Shown: positions 50,739 to 57,831 of the stretch, one piece after another
How positions within the stretch are numbered: the stretch's first letter is position 1
Layout of the letters: every line of letters begins with the position of its first letter
Virus record (IMG/VR): IMGVR_UViG_3300042935_001183
Span: 62,001-126,000 of that record
Length of the DNA: 64,000 bases
Source: a virus
Direction: 5' to 3' (one strand)
The notes under the pieces: model-generated
Told to the model about the DNA's origin: nothing
Seen by the model: only the letters and a program-made list of their open reading frames with translations
Databases searched by the model: none
Made by a program: the position numbers and the translations under genes

Positions 50739-51620
50739 ATGAAAATAAAAGTAAGCGAACTGTTTTACTCCGCACAAGGTGAAGGACGCTTTGTTGGTGT
50801 ACCCAGTGTTTTTTTACGCACATTTGGCTGTAACTTTAAATGTGCAGGATTTGGTATGCCCCCAGGGGAAGTGAGTCATGAAGCCACTGACATTGCGGCA
50901 ACTCACAAATTGATCCAGCCTTTTAAAAAGTTTGAAGACTTGCCATTGGTCAATACCGGCTGTGACAGTTATGCCAGCTGGCATCCGGACTTTAAAGACC
51001 TAAGTCCAACTATTGATAACAATAAGCTGGTAGATCAAATGTTGGCATTGACACCCAATCACAAATGGGTACAAGACAATGGTAATGATGTACATTTGGT
51101 TATCACAGGTGGTGAGCCGTTGTTGGGATGGCAACGTGCATATGAAGAATTAATTAGTAACCCAAACATGGGAGATTTGCGTAACATTACATTTGAAACC
51201 AATGGTACTCAAAAATTGCAACCCAGTTTTAAAGATTTCATGCACGAATGGCAACGAGCTCCATTGGGCGGCAAGAAAGATCGCGAAATTACATTTTCAG
51301 TCAGTGCCAAGCTCAGTGCCAGCGGTGAGAGTTGGGAGGAAGCAATCTGTCCTGACATTGTTGCCAGCTATCAAGCACTAGGCACAGTATATCTCAAATT
51401 TGTTGTTGAAACCAACGAACATTTTGCAGAAGTAGAACGTGCAGTTAAAGAATTTAGAGCAGGTGGATTTACCGGTGTTGTTTACGTTATGCCACAGGGT
51501 GGTGTGGTTACTCCTTATGCGCAGAATCGTGTTCGTGTGGCAGACTGGGCATGCAGTCGTGGTTATTACTACAGTCCAAGACTACACGTTGACCTATGGG
51601 GCAACGGATGGGGGAAATAA
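50739..51620 (+). CDS. queE: 7-carboxy-7-deazaguanine synthase-like (QueE)
   Basis: 293 residues from the ATG at 50739. SELFYSAQGEGRFVGVPSVFLRTFGC is the QueE start; GEPLLGWQ and FETNGT are also present. The Fe-S cysteines appear as C31-x3-C35, with the third in TGC75DSYASW, the QueE CDT.Y-like element, so 39 residues separate the second and third ligands instead of two. QueE makes the 7-deazapurine ring with SAM. With FolE, QueD and DpdA it supports DNA 7-deazaguanine modification. Confidence 0.85.
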   Translation: MKIKVSELFYSAQGEGRFVGVPSVFLRTFGCNFKCAGFGMPPGEVSHEATDIAATHKLIQPFKKFEDLPLVNTGCDSYASWHPDFKDLSPTIDNNKLVDQMLALTPNHKWVQDNGNDVHLVITGGEPLLGWQRAYEELISNPNMGDLRNITFETNGTQKLQPSFKDFMHEWQRAPLGGKKDREITFSVSAKLSASGESWEEAICPDIVASYQALGTVYLKFVVETNEHFAEVERAVKEFRAGGFTGVVYVMPQGGVVTPYAQNRVRVADWACSRGYYYSPRLHVDLWGNGWGK

Positions 51621-51621
51621 A

Positions 51622-51885
51622 ATGAATTTTGTTTTAAATTACATTAAGTCTCATGTGCCACAAATGGAAATGATTGGGGTTATCATGCGTATCATTAGTT
51701 TTAGTTTGGTGTCATGGTTAGGCCCGGCTAGTCCGTTTATGTTTGTATGGGTATTCAATACTTTAGATGCTATTCTATTAACATATTGTGCTAGACTAAA
51801 GAGAGATCCAGCATACACGCTGTTAAATGCTTTCTGGATCCTAGTTGGGATCATTGGGATTGCTAGAGCAGGAGGGTGGGCATAA
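51622..51885 (+). CDS. Small membrane protein, about three TM helices
   Basis: 87 residues from the ATG at 51622 (GGGGAAATAAA upstream). Hydrophobic segments at about 15-32, 37-53 and 66-84. A short KRDPAY loop. Family not recognised; close to queE but with no evident link. Confidence 0.6.
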   Translation: MNFVLNYIKSHVPQMEMIGVIMRIISFSLVSWLGPASPFMFVWVFNTLDAILLTYCARLKRDPAYTLLNAFWILVGIIGIARAGGWA

Positions 51886-52260
51886 ATGAAACTGTTTGAC
51901 AAGTTCTTTAAGAAAAAAACAAAACAACCCGAGCAACCAAAAGAAGCAAAGGCTCCTAAGAAAACAGAAAAAGAGTTAGCTACTGAACGTGGAGAGCCTT
52001 ATGTGGCAATACTAGGTTTAGAAATTGATGCCAATAATATGCATCAAGGTGCATTTGACCTTGACTGGAATGAAAAATTTGTAGCCAATCTGCTACGTGC
52101 AGGATATGCGGGAAAAACAGATGCTGACATAGTCGACCAATGGTTCCAAAATGTCTGCAGACATGTGGTGATGGAAACATGGGAACAAGAGCAGGCAATG
52201 AATCCCAATACATACACCAGAGAACGAGACCTAGGCGGCGGAAGAAAAGAAATTTCATGA
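51886..52260 (+). CDS. Unknown charged protein
   Basis: 124 residues. A lysine-rich N-terminus (FDKFFKKKTKQPEQPKEAK) precedes a mixed domain (PYVAILGLEIDANNMHQGAFDLDWNEKF) known in T4-like phages as an unassigned protein. Start overlaps the preceding stop region (TAAATG). Overlaps the nucleotidyltransferase gene by 4 nt. Confidence 0.55.
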   Translation: MKLFDKFFKKKTKQPEQPKEAKAPKKTEKELATERGEPYVAILGLEIDANNMHQGAFDLDWNEKFVANLLRAGYAGKTDADIVDQWFQNVCRHVVMETWEQEQAMNPNTYTRERDLGGGRKEIS

Positions 52261-52742
52261 TTTTCAATCACATTAAACAACTCAAAGCAGACGGTAAAAA
52301 AATTGGCATCACGTTCTCGACCTTTGACATGCTACACGCAGGGCATATTGCCATGCTCAGTGAAGCAAAGAATCACTGCGATTACTTGATATGCGGACTA
52401 CAAACAGACCCTACCATTGATCGTCCTGATACTAAAAATCATCCTGTGCAAAGTATTGTTGAGAGACAAATACAGTTGGCAGCCTGCCGCTATGTAGACG
52501 AAGTTGTGGTGTACCAAACCGAGCAAGATCTAATTGACCTGTTGTTGATCCTGCCACTGGATGTGCGTATCTTGGGTGTAGAATATGCTGAGAAAGAGTT
52601 CTCAGGACAAGGCGAATGCTATGACAGAGGCATTGAAATTGTGTTTAACAAACGTGATCATAGTTTCAGTAGTTCGAGTTTAAGGAAGCGGGTAGTTCAC
52701 GCAGAAACATTTAAGGTATTAAAAGATGGAAATCCAACCTAA
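52257..52742 (+). CDS. TagD/HldE-like cytidylyltransferase
   Basis: 161 residues from the ATG at 52257 (ATGA overlap). TFDMLHAGH with HxGH at 27-30, CGLQTDPTIDRPD, and a closing SSSSLRKRV motif are typical of glycerol-3-phosphate cytidylyltransferase and heptose-nucleotide enzymes. Activates a sugar- or glycerol-phosphate with CTP/ATP. May feed the glycosyltransferases. Third HxGH-type enzyme of the window. Confidence 0.8.
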   Translation: MIFNHIKQLKADGKKIGITFSTFDMLHAGHIAMLSEAKNHCDYLICGLQTDPTIDRPDTKNHPVQSIVERQIQLAACRYVDEVVVYQTEQDLIDLLLILPLDVRILGVEYAEKEFSGQGECYDRGIEIVFNKRDHSFSSSSLRKRVVHAETFKVLKDGNPT

Positions 52743-52893
52743 AGACACAAGCAAGGGACATTTTTATGTTAGCCTTGTCAAAAGTGTGTTACGCATTACA
52801 GCAGGTGGTGCGTTAATTTCCGGCTTTATAGTACATGCTGGTGTATTGTTAATTGTAGCCGAAGTGCTTGGCATTGTTGAGGAACTGGTGTGA
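52726..52893 (+). CDS. Small single-TM membrane protein
   Basis: 55 residues, overlapping the previous gene by 17 nt and the next by 4. One or two hydrophobic helices (ALISGFIVHAGVLLIVAEVLGIV). Not recognised. Confidence 0.5.
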   Translation: MEIQPKDTSKGHFYVSLVKSVLRITAGGALISGFIVHAGVLLIVAEVLGIVEELV

Positions 52894-53594
52894 TTTTATA
52901 TGTAAACGGCGATAGTCACACAGCTGGTGCAGAAATTGTCACACCATATGCATTTGCAGAGGATGACCAACGCTATGTCTACATGGGTCGTAGACCACAT
53001 CCTGAAAATATTATTGCCACGTGGGGCAAAACATTAGCTGATGCAATCAAAGCGGGTTTTTGGTACGATGCTGAGTCTGCTAGTTCAAATGCACGTATTA
53101 TTAGAACCACAGAAAAATACCTAACAGAGCATGCCAGTAATCTGTACGAAACATTGATGATTATTCAATGGAGTACCTGGGAACGAGAAGAATGGTTACA
53201 CAACGGTGTTTATTATCAAGTGAACGCCAGTGGAATTGACGACGTTCCACAAGAGCTACAAGAAAAATACAGAAATTATATTATTGGAATCGATTGGCAA
53301 TTAAAAACCGAACAAGCACACAACGATATATGGCAACTGCATTGCCGACTCAATGATCTAAATGTCAAGCATGTGTTTTTTAATGGTAACTCAGATTTTT
53401 CTAAAATTACTGATCAACGCAGTTGGGGAGTAAGTTACATGGATCCTTACAAACCAAAATCTACATTTTCGGATACACTTACACAACGTGGGTTTGATAC
53501 AGTAGCACCCAGTTCTTATCATTTTGGTAAACCTGCCCATAGCTTTTGGAGCAATCATATGCTACAATATGTTATCAGTAACCATTTGATTTGA
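52890..53594 (+). CDS. SGNH hydrolase-like protein
   Basis: 234 residues, GTG start overlapping the preceding stop. ILYVNGDSHTAG gives GDS at 7-9; LMIIQWSTWEREEW is the I-x-W-S strand shared with the paralogs at 4340 and 42221; the C-terminal part (HFGKPAHSFWSNHML) contains the His. Likely an acyl/ester hydrolase-like fold. Upstream of the RNase H/5'-nuclease gene. Confidence 0.55.
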   Translation: MILYVNGDSHTAGAEIVTPYAFAEDDQRYVYMGRRPHPENIIATWGKTLADAIKAGFWYDAESASSNARIIRTTEKYLTEHASNLYETLMIIQWSTWEREEWLHNGVYYQVNASGIDDVPQELQEKYRNYIIGIDWQLKTEQAHNDIWQLHCRLNDLNVKHVFFNGNSDFSKITDQRSWGVSYMDPYKPKSTFSDTLTQRGFDTVAPSSYHFGKPAHSFWSNHMLQYVISNHLI

Positions 53595-53600
53595 GGCAAA

Positions 53601-54608
53601 ATGCAATATCTTTTAATCGATACTTCTAACATGTTTTTTCGTGCTAGACATGTGGCCTACAGGGCAGAAGATGCTTGGGAAAAAATTGGATACGCATTAC
53701 ACATTACACTGGCTTCAATTAACAAAGTAGCACGACAATTTAATGCAGACCATGTGGTATTTGCACTCGAAGGTCGTAGCTGGCGTAAGGATTTTTACAA
53801 GCCCTACAAAGCAAACCGTGCAGAATCACGTGCGGCCATGTCAGAAAAAGAGCAAGAAGAAGACAAATTGTTCTGGGAAACTTATGATAATCTGACTAAA
53901 TATTTGCTAGAGCAAACAAACTGTTCAGTAATCCGACACCCTAATGCAGAAGCAGATGATGTAATTGCACGTTGGACTGCTCTGCACCCACAAGACAATC
54001 ATATTATCATTTCAAGCGACACAGATTTTGTGCAGTTACTGGCGGACAATGTGCAACAGTACAATGGCATAACTGATGAACTTCTTACAATTAATGGTAT
54101 CTTTGATGCCAAGGGTAAACCTGTAATTGATAAGAAAACAAAAGAACCTAAAACTATTCCAAATCCAAAGTGGCTTCTATTTGAAAAATGCATGCGTGGT
54201 GACACATCCGATAATGTTTTTAGTGCCTTCCCGGGTGTACGCCTTAAAGGAACTAAAAACAAAATTGGCTTGCAAGAAGCATTTGACGACATGAATAAAA
54301 AAGGATATGCTTGGAACAATCTCATGCTTCAGCGTTGGACCGACCACAACGGTCTAGAACATCGTGTGTTAGATGACTACGAACGCAATCGACATTTAAT
54401 TGATCTTGGTGAACAACCAGAAGAAATTAAACAACAAGTCGATCAAGCAATATGTGAACAGATTAGTCATCGAGACATTGGACAAGTTGGTGTCAGATTT
54501 ATGAAGTTTTGTGGCAAGTACGAGCTTAGTCGTATCAGCGAAAATCCCGAACAGTTTGCTCGCTGGCTAAACGCAACATATCAAGGAGTATTAAATGATC
54601 ATAGCTAA
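53601..54608 (+). CDS. 5'-3' exonuclease / RNase H (T4 Rnh-like)
   Basis: 335 residues of the FEN/5'-nuclease family. Metal-binding sites: D7 (LLIDTSNMFFRAR), E117/D119/D120 (NAEADDVIARW), D140/D142 (SSDTDFVQLL), and a D-SDN patch (RGDTSDN) for the helix-hairpin-helix. T4 Rnh (305 residues) removes RNA primers and 5' flaps. Complements the gp43-like polymerase and gp45-like clamp. A clamp- or SSB-binding tail is not obvious. Overlaps the next gene by 14 nt. Confidence 0.88.
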   Translation: MQYLLIDTSNMFFRARHVAYRAEDAWEKIGYALHITLASINKVARQFNADHVVFALEGRSWRKDFYKPYKANRAESRAAMSEKEQEEDKLFWETYDNLTKYLLEQTNCSVIRHPNAEADDVIARWTALHPQDNHIIISSDTDFVQLLADNVQQYNGITDELLTINGIFDAKGKPVIDKKTKEPKTIPNPKWLLFEKCMRGDTSDNVFSAFPGVRLKGTKNKIGLQEAFDDMNKKGYAWNNLMLQRWTDHNGLEHRVLDDYERNRHLIDLGEQPEEIKQQVDQAICEQISHRDIGQVGVRFMKFCGKYELSRISENPEQFARWLNATYQGVLNDHS

Positions 54609-55044
54609 AGCAGTTATTCCAAATCAATATTGGATCTTGAAAGAAAACGATCGTAAGATTGGTAACATTGAATCTGGACCTGACGGATTTTCTGTTAAAA
54701 TAAAAGATCTAACCACGTGTTTTAAAACACTGAGTATGGTGCAACAACGTATTGGCATTGACTTTGAACCTATTAAACAAAGATCTGTACCTGAACCTAA
54801 CCAAGTACACGGATATCCAACCACAGACCATCCATATAATCCAATTTTTGATGTTAAACGTCAACTGCCTATTTGGACGCAGGAAGAAAAATCCAAGTCG
54901 TGGTTTGCCGCAGGATGGTATCGATTAAAGACCGGACGAGTCTGGAATGTTGTACAATGTCCAAAACTTATTACACTTCAGCGTTATCCATACACTGGAC
55001 CATTTTATACCGAGGAAGAAGCCTGTGACAAATCCGTTTCGTGA
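54595..55044 (+). CDS. Unknown conserved-type phage protein
   Basis: 149 residues. The first part is a beta hairpin domain (YWILKENDRKIGNIESGPDGFSVKI), the second contains a Trp/Lys segment (KSKSWFAAGWYRLKTGRVWNVVQCPKLITLQRY), and the end is acidic. Such proteins occur in marine and freshwater T4-like phages, with no known function. Overlaps the MazG-like gene. Confidence 0.6.
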   Translation: MIIAKAVIPNQYWILKENDRKIGNIESGPDGFSVKIKDLTTCFKTLSMVQQRIGIDFEPIKQRSVPEPNQVHGYPTTDHPYNPIFDVKRQLPIWTQEEKSKSWFAAGWYRLKTGRVWNVVQCPKLITLQRYPYTGPFYTEEEACDKSVS

Positions 55045-55396
55045 TCAAGAAAAATTTATGAGAGCCTGCGACCAAACAGTGGGTGAATTCAATGGTACAC
55101 AATATGATATGTATTGTGCGTTAATCGAAGAAGAGTTTAAAGAACTTCAACAAGCATTAGCCGATAACAATGATGTGGAGTGCTTGGATGCACTGATCGA
55201 CATCTTGGTTGTGACTATCGGTGCCATACAGTCAGCTGGGTTTGACGGTGAAGGTGCGTGGAAAGAAGTCATGAGTACAAACTTTGCCAAAATCGACAAG
55301 TTAACTGGCAAGGTGCGTAAACGTGAAGATGGTAAGGTATTAAAGCCAGTGGGGTGGACCCCTCCTAATCTAGCACCTTATCTAAAAAGAACATAA
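55025..55396 (+). CDS. MazG-like nucleotide pyrophosphohydrolase
   Basis: 123 residues from the GTG at 55025, preferred over the far-upstream ATG because GAGGAAG precedes it and the family's conserved part begins there. EEEFKELQQAL and DALIDILVVTIGAI give the E-x2-E...D metal-binding pattern, and the end (FAKIDKLTGKVRKREDGKVLKP) is common in phage MazG/dCTPase-like proteins. Removes pyrophosphate from (d)NTPs. Second of two in the window. Confidence 0.8.
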   Translation: MTNPFRDQEKFMRACDQTVGEFNGTQYDMYCALIEEEFKELQQALADNNDVECLDALIDILVVTIGAIQSAGFDGEGAWKEVMSTNFAKIDKLTGKVRKREDGKVLKPVGWTPPNLAPYLKRT

Positions 55397-55602
55397 TGTT
55401 ACACATTAACAAATTCATCGATCGAGTCAAAGCGGCAGAAAGCAGAAGTCAACGTGACTTGATCATGACCATCAACGAAGCCAGGGACTTGCACGGGGAT
55501 ATTACAAAATTACTTTTAAGTCTTCAAGTACTACGTGAACAGTCTACTGCAACCCCTGTGGAACCCGTAACCAGCATTGAGGTTGTCGGCGGCTCATTCT
55601 AA
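55396..55602 (+). CDS. Small helical protein, unknown
   Basis: 68 residues (INKFIDRVKAAESRSQRDLI...LSLQVLREQ), start overlapping the previous stop. A conserved type in T4-like phages with no assigned role. Confidence 0.55.
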   Translation: MLHINKFIDRVKAAESRSQRDLIMTINEARDLHGDITKLLLSLQVLREQSTATPVEPVTSIEVVGGSF

Positions 55603-55611
55603 AACTACCTA

Positions 55612-55650
55612 AAACTACCTACATAACGGGATAAATAAAAGTAGGAGTTT
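55612..55650 (+). promoter_or_regulatory. Late box inside an RBS-sequestering hairpin
   Basis: GATAAATA at 55630-55637 is a late-type box. Around it, AAACT-A-CCTAC (55612-55622) pairs with GTAGG-AGTTT (55641-55650), 10 bp with one bulge. The right arm holds the GGAG ribosome-binding site for the ATG at 55655. Transcripts that begin upstream would hide the RBS; ones starting at the late box would not. AAAACTACCT is repeated directly at 55601-55620. Confidence 0.45.
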
Positions 55651-55654
55651 AACA

Positions 55655-55957
55655 ATGAGCAGACCAAAACCTAAAGTTCTAGTAGAACTAACCAACAAAG
55701 TCAATTACAAGACCGAACAGGTACTTGCGGCTGAAGGGATATGGGCTGTGTTTTTTGACGGGCTACCTATCAACCTCAAAACATCAAATATGCTAATTCA
55801 ATATCCTGGCCCCAAGTACAAGAAGGTTAGTTTTTCCAACAGCGGCCATGCAATTAATCTAGCAAAAAAACTTAACACACAATTCAAGACTGACAAATTC
55901 TCAGTGGTGTTATTAAAGCAAGGTCCCCAGATTTTTCCAGATGGTAAACAAAAATGA
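55655..55957 (+). CDS. Small basic beta-rich protein, unknown
   Basis: 100 residues. Beta-rich with basic patches (YPGPKYKKVSFSN, AKKLNTQFKTDKFSVVLL). Resembles short conserved T4-like phage proteins; no enzymatic motif. Its RBS lies in a predicted hairpin. Confidence 0.6.
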   Translation: MSRPKPKVLVELTNKVNYKTEQVLAAEGIWAVFFDGLPINLKTSNMLIQYPGPKYKKVSFSNSGHAINLAKKLNTQFKTDKFSVVLLKQGPQIFPDGKQK

Positions 55958-56297
55958 ACTAACACAAACGTTAGTTGAATTATTACCCAATTCATTATCT
56001 GTAACCACAGAAAAAGCACTCAAGACTTGGTACTGTAATATTCGATCCAATGGTGGGTTACGACTTACTGATTACGGCTACAAAGCTTTTCAATTCTTAG
56101 AGATTGAAAGTTGGAATGTGCCGATTGAGTTTAAAAATCTCAATAAGAAAGGTCTATTGGCACTAGACCGTAAACTGACCTTTCCTTATTATATTGATTC
56201 AAAAAATAAACAGCTAGTTATGTTTTCTAGTAAGGAAGCAATGTTGGCAACTTTATACGGGGATTTACAAAAGTTTCTCGACAGTTATTCCGGGTAA
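55941..56297 (+). CDS. Unknown protein, T4-like phage type
   Basis: 118 residues, ATG 16 nt inside the previous gene. A helical start, then LRLTDYGYKAFQFLEIESWNV and a helix-strand part with FPYYIDSKNKQLVMFSS. Likely a small winged-helix-like protein by pattern, unproven. The last gene before an AT-rich gap. Confidence 0.55.
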   Translation: MVNKNELTQTLVELLPNSLSVTTEKALKTWYCNIRSNGGLRLTDYGYKAFQFLEIESWNVPIEFKNLNKKGLLALDRKLTFPYYIDSKNKQLVMFSSKEAMLATLYGDLQKFLDSYSG

Positions 56298-56391
56298 CTA
56301 TAATCCACTATAATATTATCAGATATTATTGATAATATTATCGGATTATCAAGGTAATACTTGAGTATTATCTTATTTTGTTGTTTTTTTA

Positions 56392-56412
56392 CCACAATTT
56401 TGTGGCTTTTTT
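56392..56412 (+). terminator. Rho-independent terminator
   Basis: CCACAA (56392-56397) and TTGTGG (56400-56405) with a 2-nt loop, then C and six T. A short stem, but followed by a proper U-tract. It separates the previous operon from the promoter at 56430. The 94 nt before it are AT-rich, with a GATAATATTATC palindrome near 56329-56340. Confidence 0.6.
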
Positions 56413-56429
56413 ACCACAGTTGTGTTTGG

Positions 56430-56458
56430 TTGACTGGAAATGCCCATTTTGCTATAAT
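56430..56458 (+). promoter_or_regulatory. Strong sigma70 promoter, leaderless geometry
   Basis: TTGACT (56430-56435), 17-bp spacer, perfect TATAAT (56453-56458) with extended TG. The ATG at 56465 is 7 nt after the -10 box, where transcription should begin, so the message would be leaderless. Confidence 0.85.
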
Positions 56459-56464
56459 ATATAC

Positions 56465-56806
56465 ATGAACACAAAAACAGTAACCCGTAAAAAGCGTACA
56501 GACCGCACTCACATCATTTATATGATCGAAAGCGGTACAGACTTCTACATTGGTGTCACAGCCAAGACCATGAGCACCGTTAAAAAGAGTGTGTTGGTTC
56601 GTTGCAACAAACACATTTATCGTATGCGTTCTGAAGACAAGTCATGGATGCTGTACGAGACCATGCGTGAGCGTGGTACTGACTCATTCACTGTTCGTGT
56701 GATGGCTGTGGTGCGTGGCAAAACAGAAGCTCACAATTTTGAGCGTGACATGATCCGTAGCATGAAGCCCAACTTAAATACTGATGTTCGTGGAGTTAAC
56801 TTTTAA
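56465..56806 (+). CDS. GIY-YIG nuclease-like protein
   Basis: 113 residues from the ATG at 56465; the frame extends upstream through the promoter and is ignored. HIIYMIESGTDFYIGVTAK is a GIY-YIG motif variant, followed by the conserved-type R (VRCNKHIYR) and a C-terminal E (EAHNFERDMIRSMKP) expected to bind metal. Could be a small homing or Seg-like endonuclease or a host-DNA nuclease. No zinc finger or DNA-binding tail is visible. Likely leaderless mRNA. Confidence 0.65.
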   Translation: MNTKTVTRKKRTDRTHIIYMIESGTDFYIGVTAKTMSTVKKSVLVRCNKHIYRMRSEDKSWMLYETMRERGTDSFTVRVMAVVRGKTEAHNFERDMIRSMKPNLNTDVRGVNF

Positions 56807-56815
56807 TGGTGCAGT

Positions 56816-56968
56816 ATGAAAATCAAACAATCCAAACCTAGAAACTTTGTTGCCAAAGATTTGCGCACACCAAAATATCGCATGCGCAAAGAAGAATTAA
56901 AAACGGCATACCAACGACATGAAAAACATCAAACACGTTGTTGTCTTGTTGACTTTAAAATTGCATAA
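56816..56968 (+). CDS. Small basic protein, unknown
   Basis: 50 residues, about 30% Lys/Arg (MKIKQSKPRNFVAKDLRTPK start, QTRCCLVDF end). 9 nt after the GIY-YIG stop. Probably nucleic-acid binding. The next promoter's -35 box lies in its last codons. Confidence 0.5.
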   Translation: MKIKQSKPRNFVAKDLRTPKYRMRKEELKTAYQRHEKHQTRCCLVDFKIA

Positions 56969-56977
56969 GTGTATAAT
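56949..56977 (+). promoter_or_regulatory. Sigma70 promoter
   Basis: TTGACT (56949-56954), 17-bp spacer, perfect TATAAT (56972-56977). Followed by CCAGGAGTATATC and the ATG at 57003. Confidence 0.85.
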
Positions 56978-57002
56978 CAGTATCTAACCAGGAGTATATC
57001 AT

Positions 57003-57548
57003 ATGATCACAATGAAAGAATGGATGGAACTAGTTGACTATAAAATCACCGAAGGTGGTGATTTTGGCTGGGACTGTTACGGATCAAATAGTTACCAGCT
57101 AAGTAGCTGGAACGGTGTTCACGACCAGGGTGGGTGGAGTTTCAATATTGTATTCAGTACCAAGAGTCAAAAGGTCTACGAAGTAGCAGTCTGCGACTAC
57201 ACCAACAATCGTGCATATCGCATGATCAATCCCGACTATGTTAAAAAGTACAACAAAGAAGCCAAGACTCGCGGCGAAATGCTGAACCAAGCCTGGGACG
57301 ATGTTGACTATGTGGATCTAGAAGTGGACGACGACTTTATCCAAAAATGTCTTGCTATCAAAGCCGGAGAAGTGTATGATACCCGTGTGAGTGTGCCTAT
57401 TGATCTGTCAGATGATGGCATGTTTACACTGATGAAAATGGCACACGAACGCGACATTACATTTAATCAAATGGTCGAACAAGTCCTACGAGAACAATTG
57501 GGTCTGCTGGGTATGGATTCAGTTGTTGACAACAAAAACAAATTCTAA
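57003..57548 (+). CDS. Unknown protein with possible ribbon-helix-helix end
   Basis: 181 residues. Residues 1-110 are beta-rich, Trp/Tyr-rich (SWNGVHDQGGWSFNIVFSTKSQKVYEVAVCDY). The last 60 (VSVPIDLSDDGMFTLMKMAHERDITFNQMVEQVLREQL) have the strand-helix-helix order of Arc/MetJ-type DNA-binding domains. It could be an autoregulator. The tRNA promoter overlaps its 3' end. Confidence 0.6.
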   Translation: MITMKEWMELVDYKITEGGDFGWDCYGSNSYQLSSWNGVHDQGGWSFNIVFSTKSQKVYEVAVCDYTNNRAYRMINPDYVKKYNKEAKTRGEMLNQAWDDVDYVDLEVDDDFIQKCLAIKAGEVYDTRVSVPIDLSDDGMFTLMKMAHERDITFNQMVEQVLREQLGLLGMDSVVDNKNKF

Positions 57549-57554
57549 TATAAT
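57526..57554 (+). promoter_or_regulatory. Consensus sigma70 promoter of the tRNA cluster
   Basis: TTGACA (57526-57531), 17-bp spacer, TATAAT (57549-57554): a full match. It lies over the end of the previous gene, 10 nt before the first tRNA. Confidence 0.9.
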
Positions 57555-57564
57555 TACGTTTATA

Positions 57565-57642
57565 GGGCCGTTAGCTCATGTTGGTTAGAGCAGTGGACTC
57601 ATAATCCATTGGTGCTGTGTTCGACTCACAGACGGCCCACCA
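57565..57642 (+). tRNA. tRNA with CAT anticodon (Met or lysidine Ile)
   Basis: Acceptor GGGCCGT pairs with ACGGCCC; anticodon stem GTGGA/TCCAT with loop CTCATAA gives anticodon CAT; T-arm CTGTG-TTCGACT-CACAG; discriminator A and encoded CCA. Elongator Met or, if the C is modified by TilS, Ile for AUA codons. Phage carriage of an AUA reader would be logical for AT-rich genes. Confidence 0.9.
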
Positions 57643-57649
57643 GACAATT

Positions 57650-57736
57650 GCGACTGTGGTGAAATAGGTAGACACAAGAGACTTAAAATCTCTCGCTCGC
57701 AAGGGCATGCCGGTTCGATTCCGGCCAGTCGCACCA
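57650..57736 (+). tRNA. tRNA-Leu (TAA)
   Basis: Acceptor GCGACTG/CAGTCGC, anticodon stem AGAGA/TCTCT with loop CTTAAAA (anticodon TAA), a long class II variable arm, T-arm GCCGG-TTCGATT-CCGGC, CCA encoded. Reads UUA and UUG. Confidence 0.93.
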
Positions 57737-57741
57737 ACAAC

Positions 57742-57816
57742 CTGGCCTTAGTTCAATGGACAGAACAGTAGCCTTCTAAGCTATCAATACAGGTTCGATT
57801 CCTGTAGGCCGGACCA
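57742..57816 (+). tRNA. tRNA-Arg (TCT)
   Basis: Acceptor CTGGCCT pairs with AGGCCGG (one G-U), anticodon stem GTAGC/GCTAT with loop CTTCTAA (anticodon TCT), T-arm ACAGG-TTCGATT-CCTGT, CCA encoded. Reads AGA and AGG, which the phage uses often and bacterial hosts often use little. Confidence 0.92.
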
Positions 57817-57831
57817 TAACAAGGATTTACA

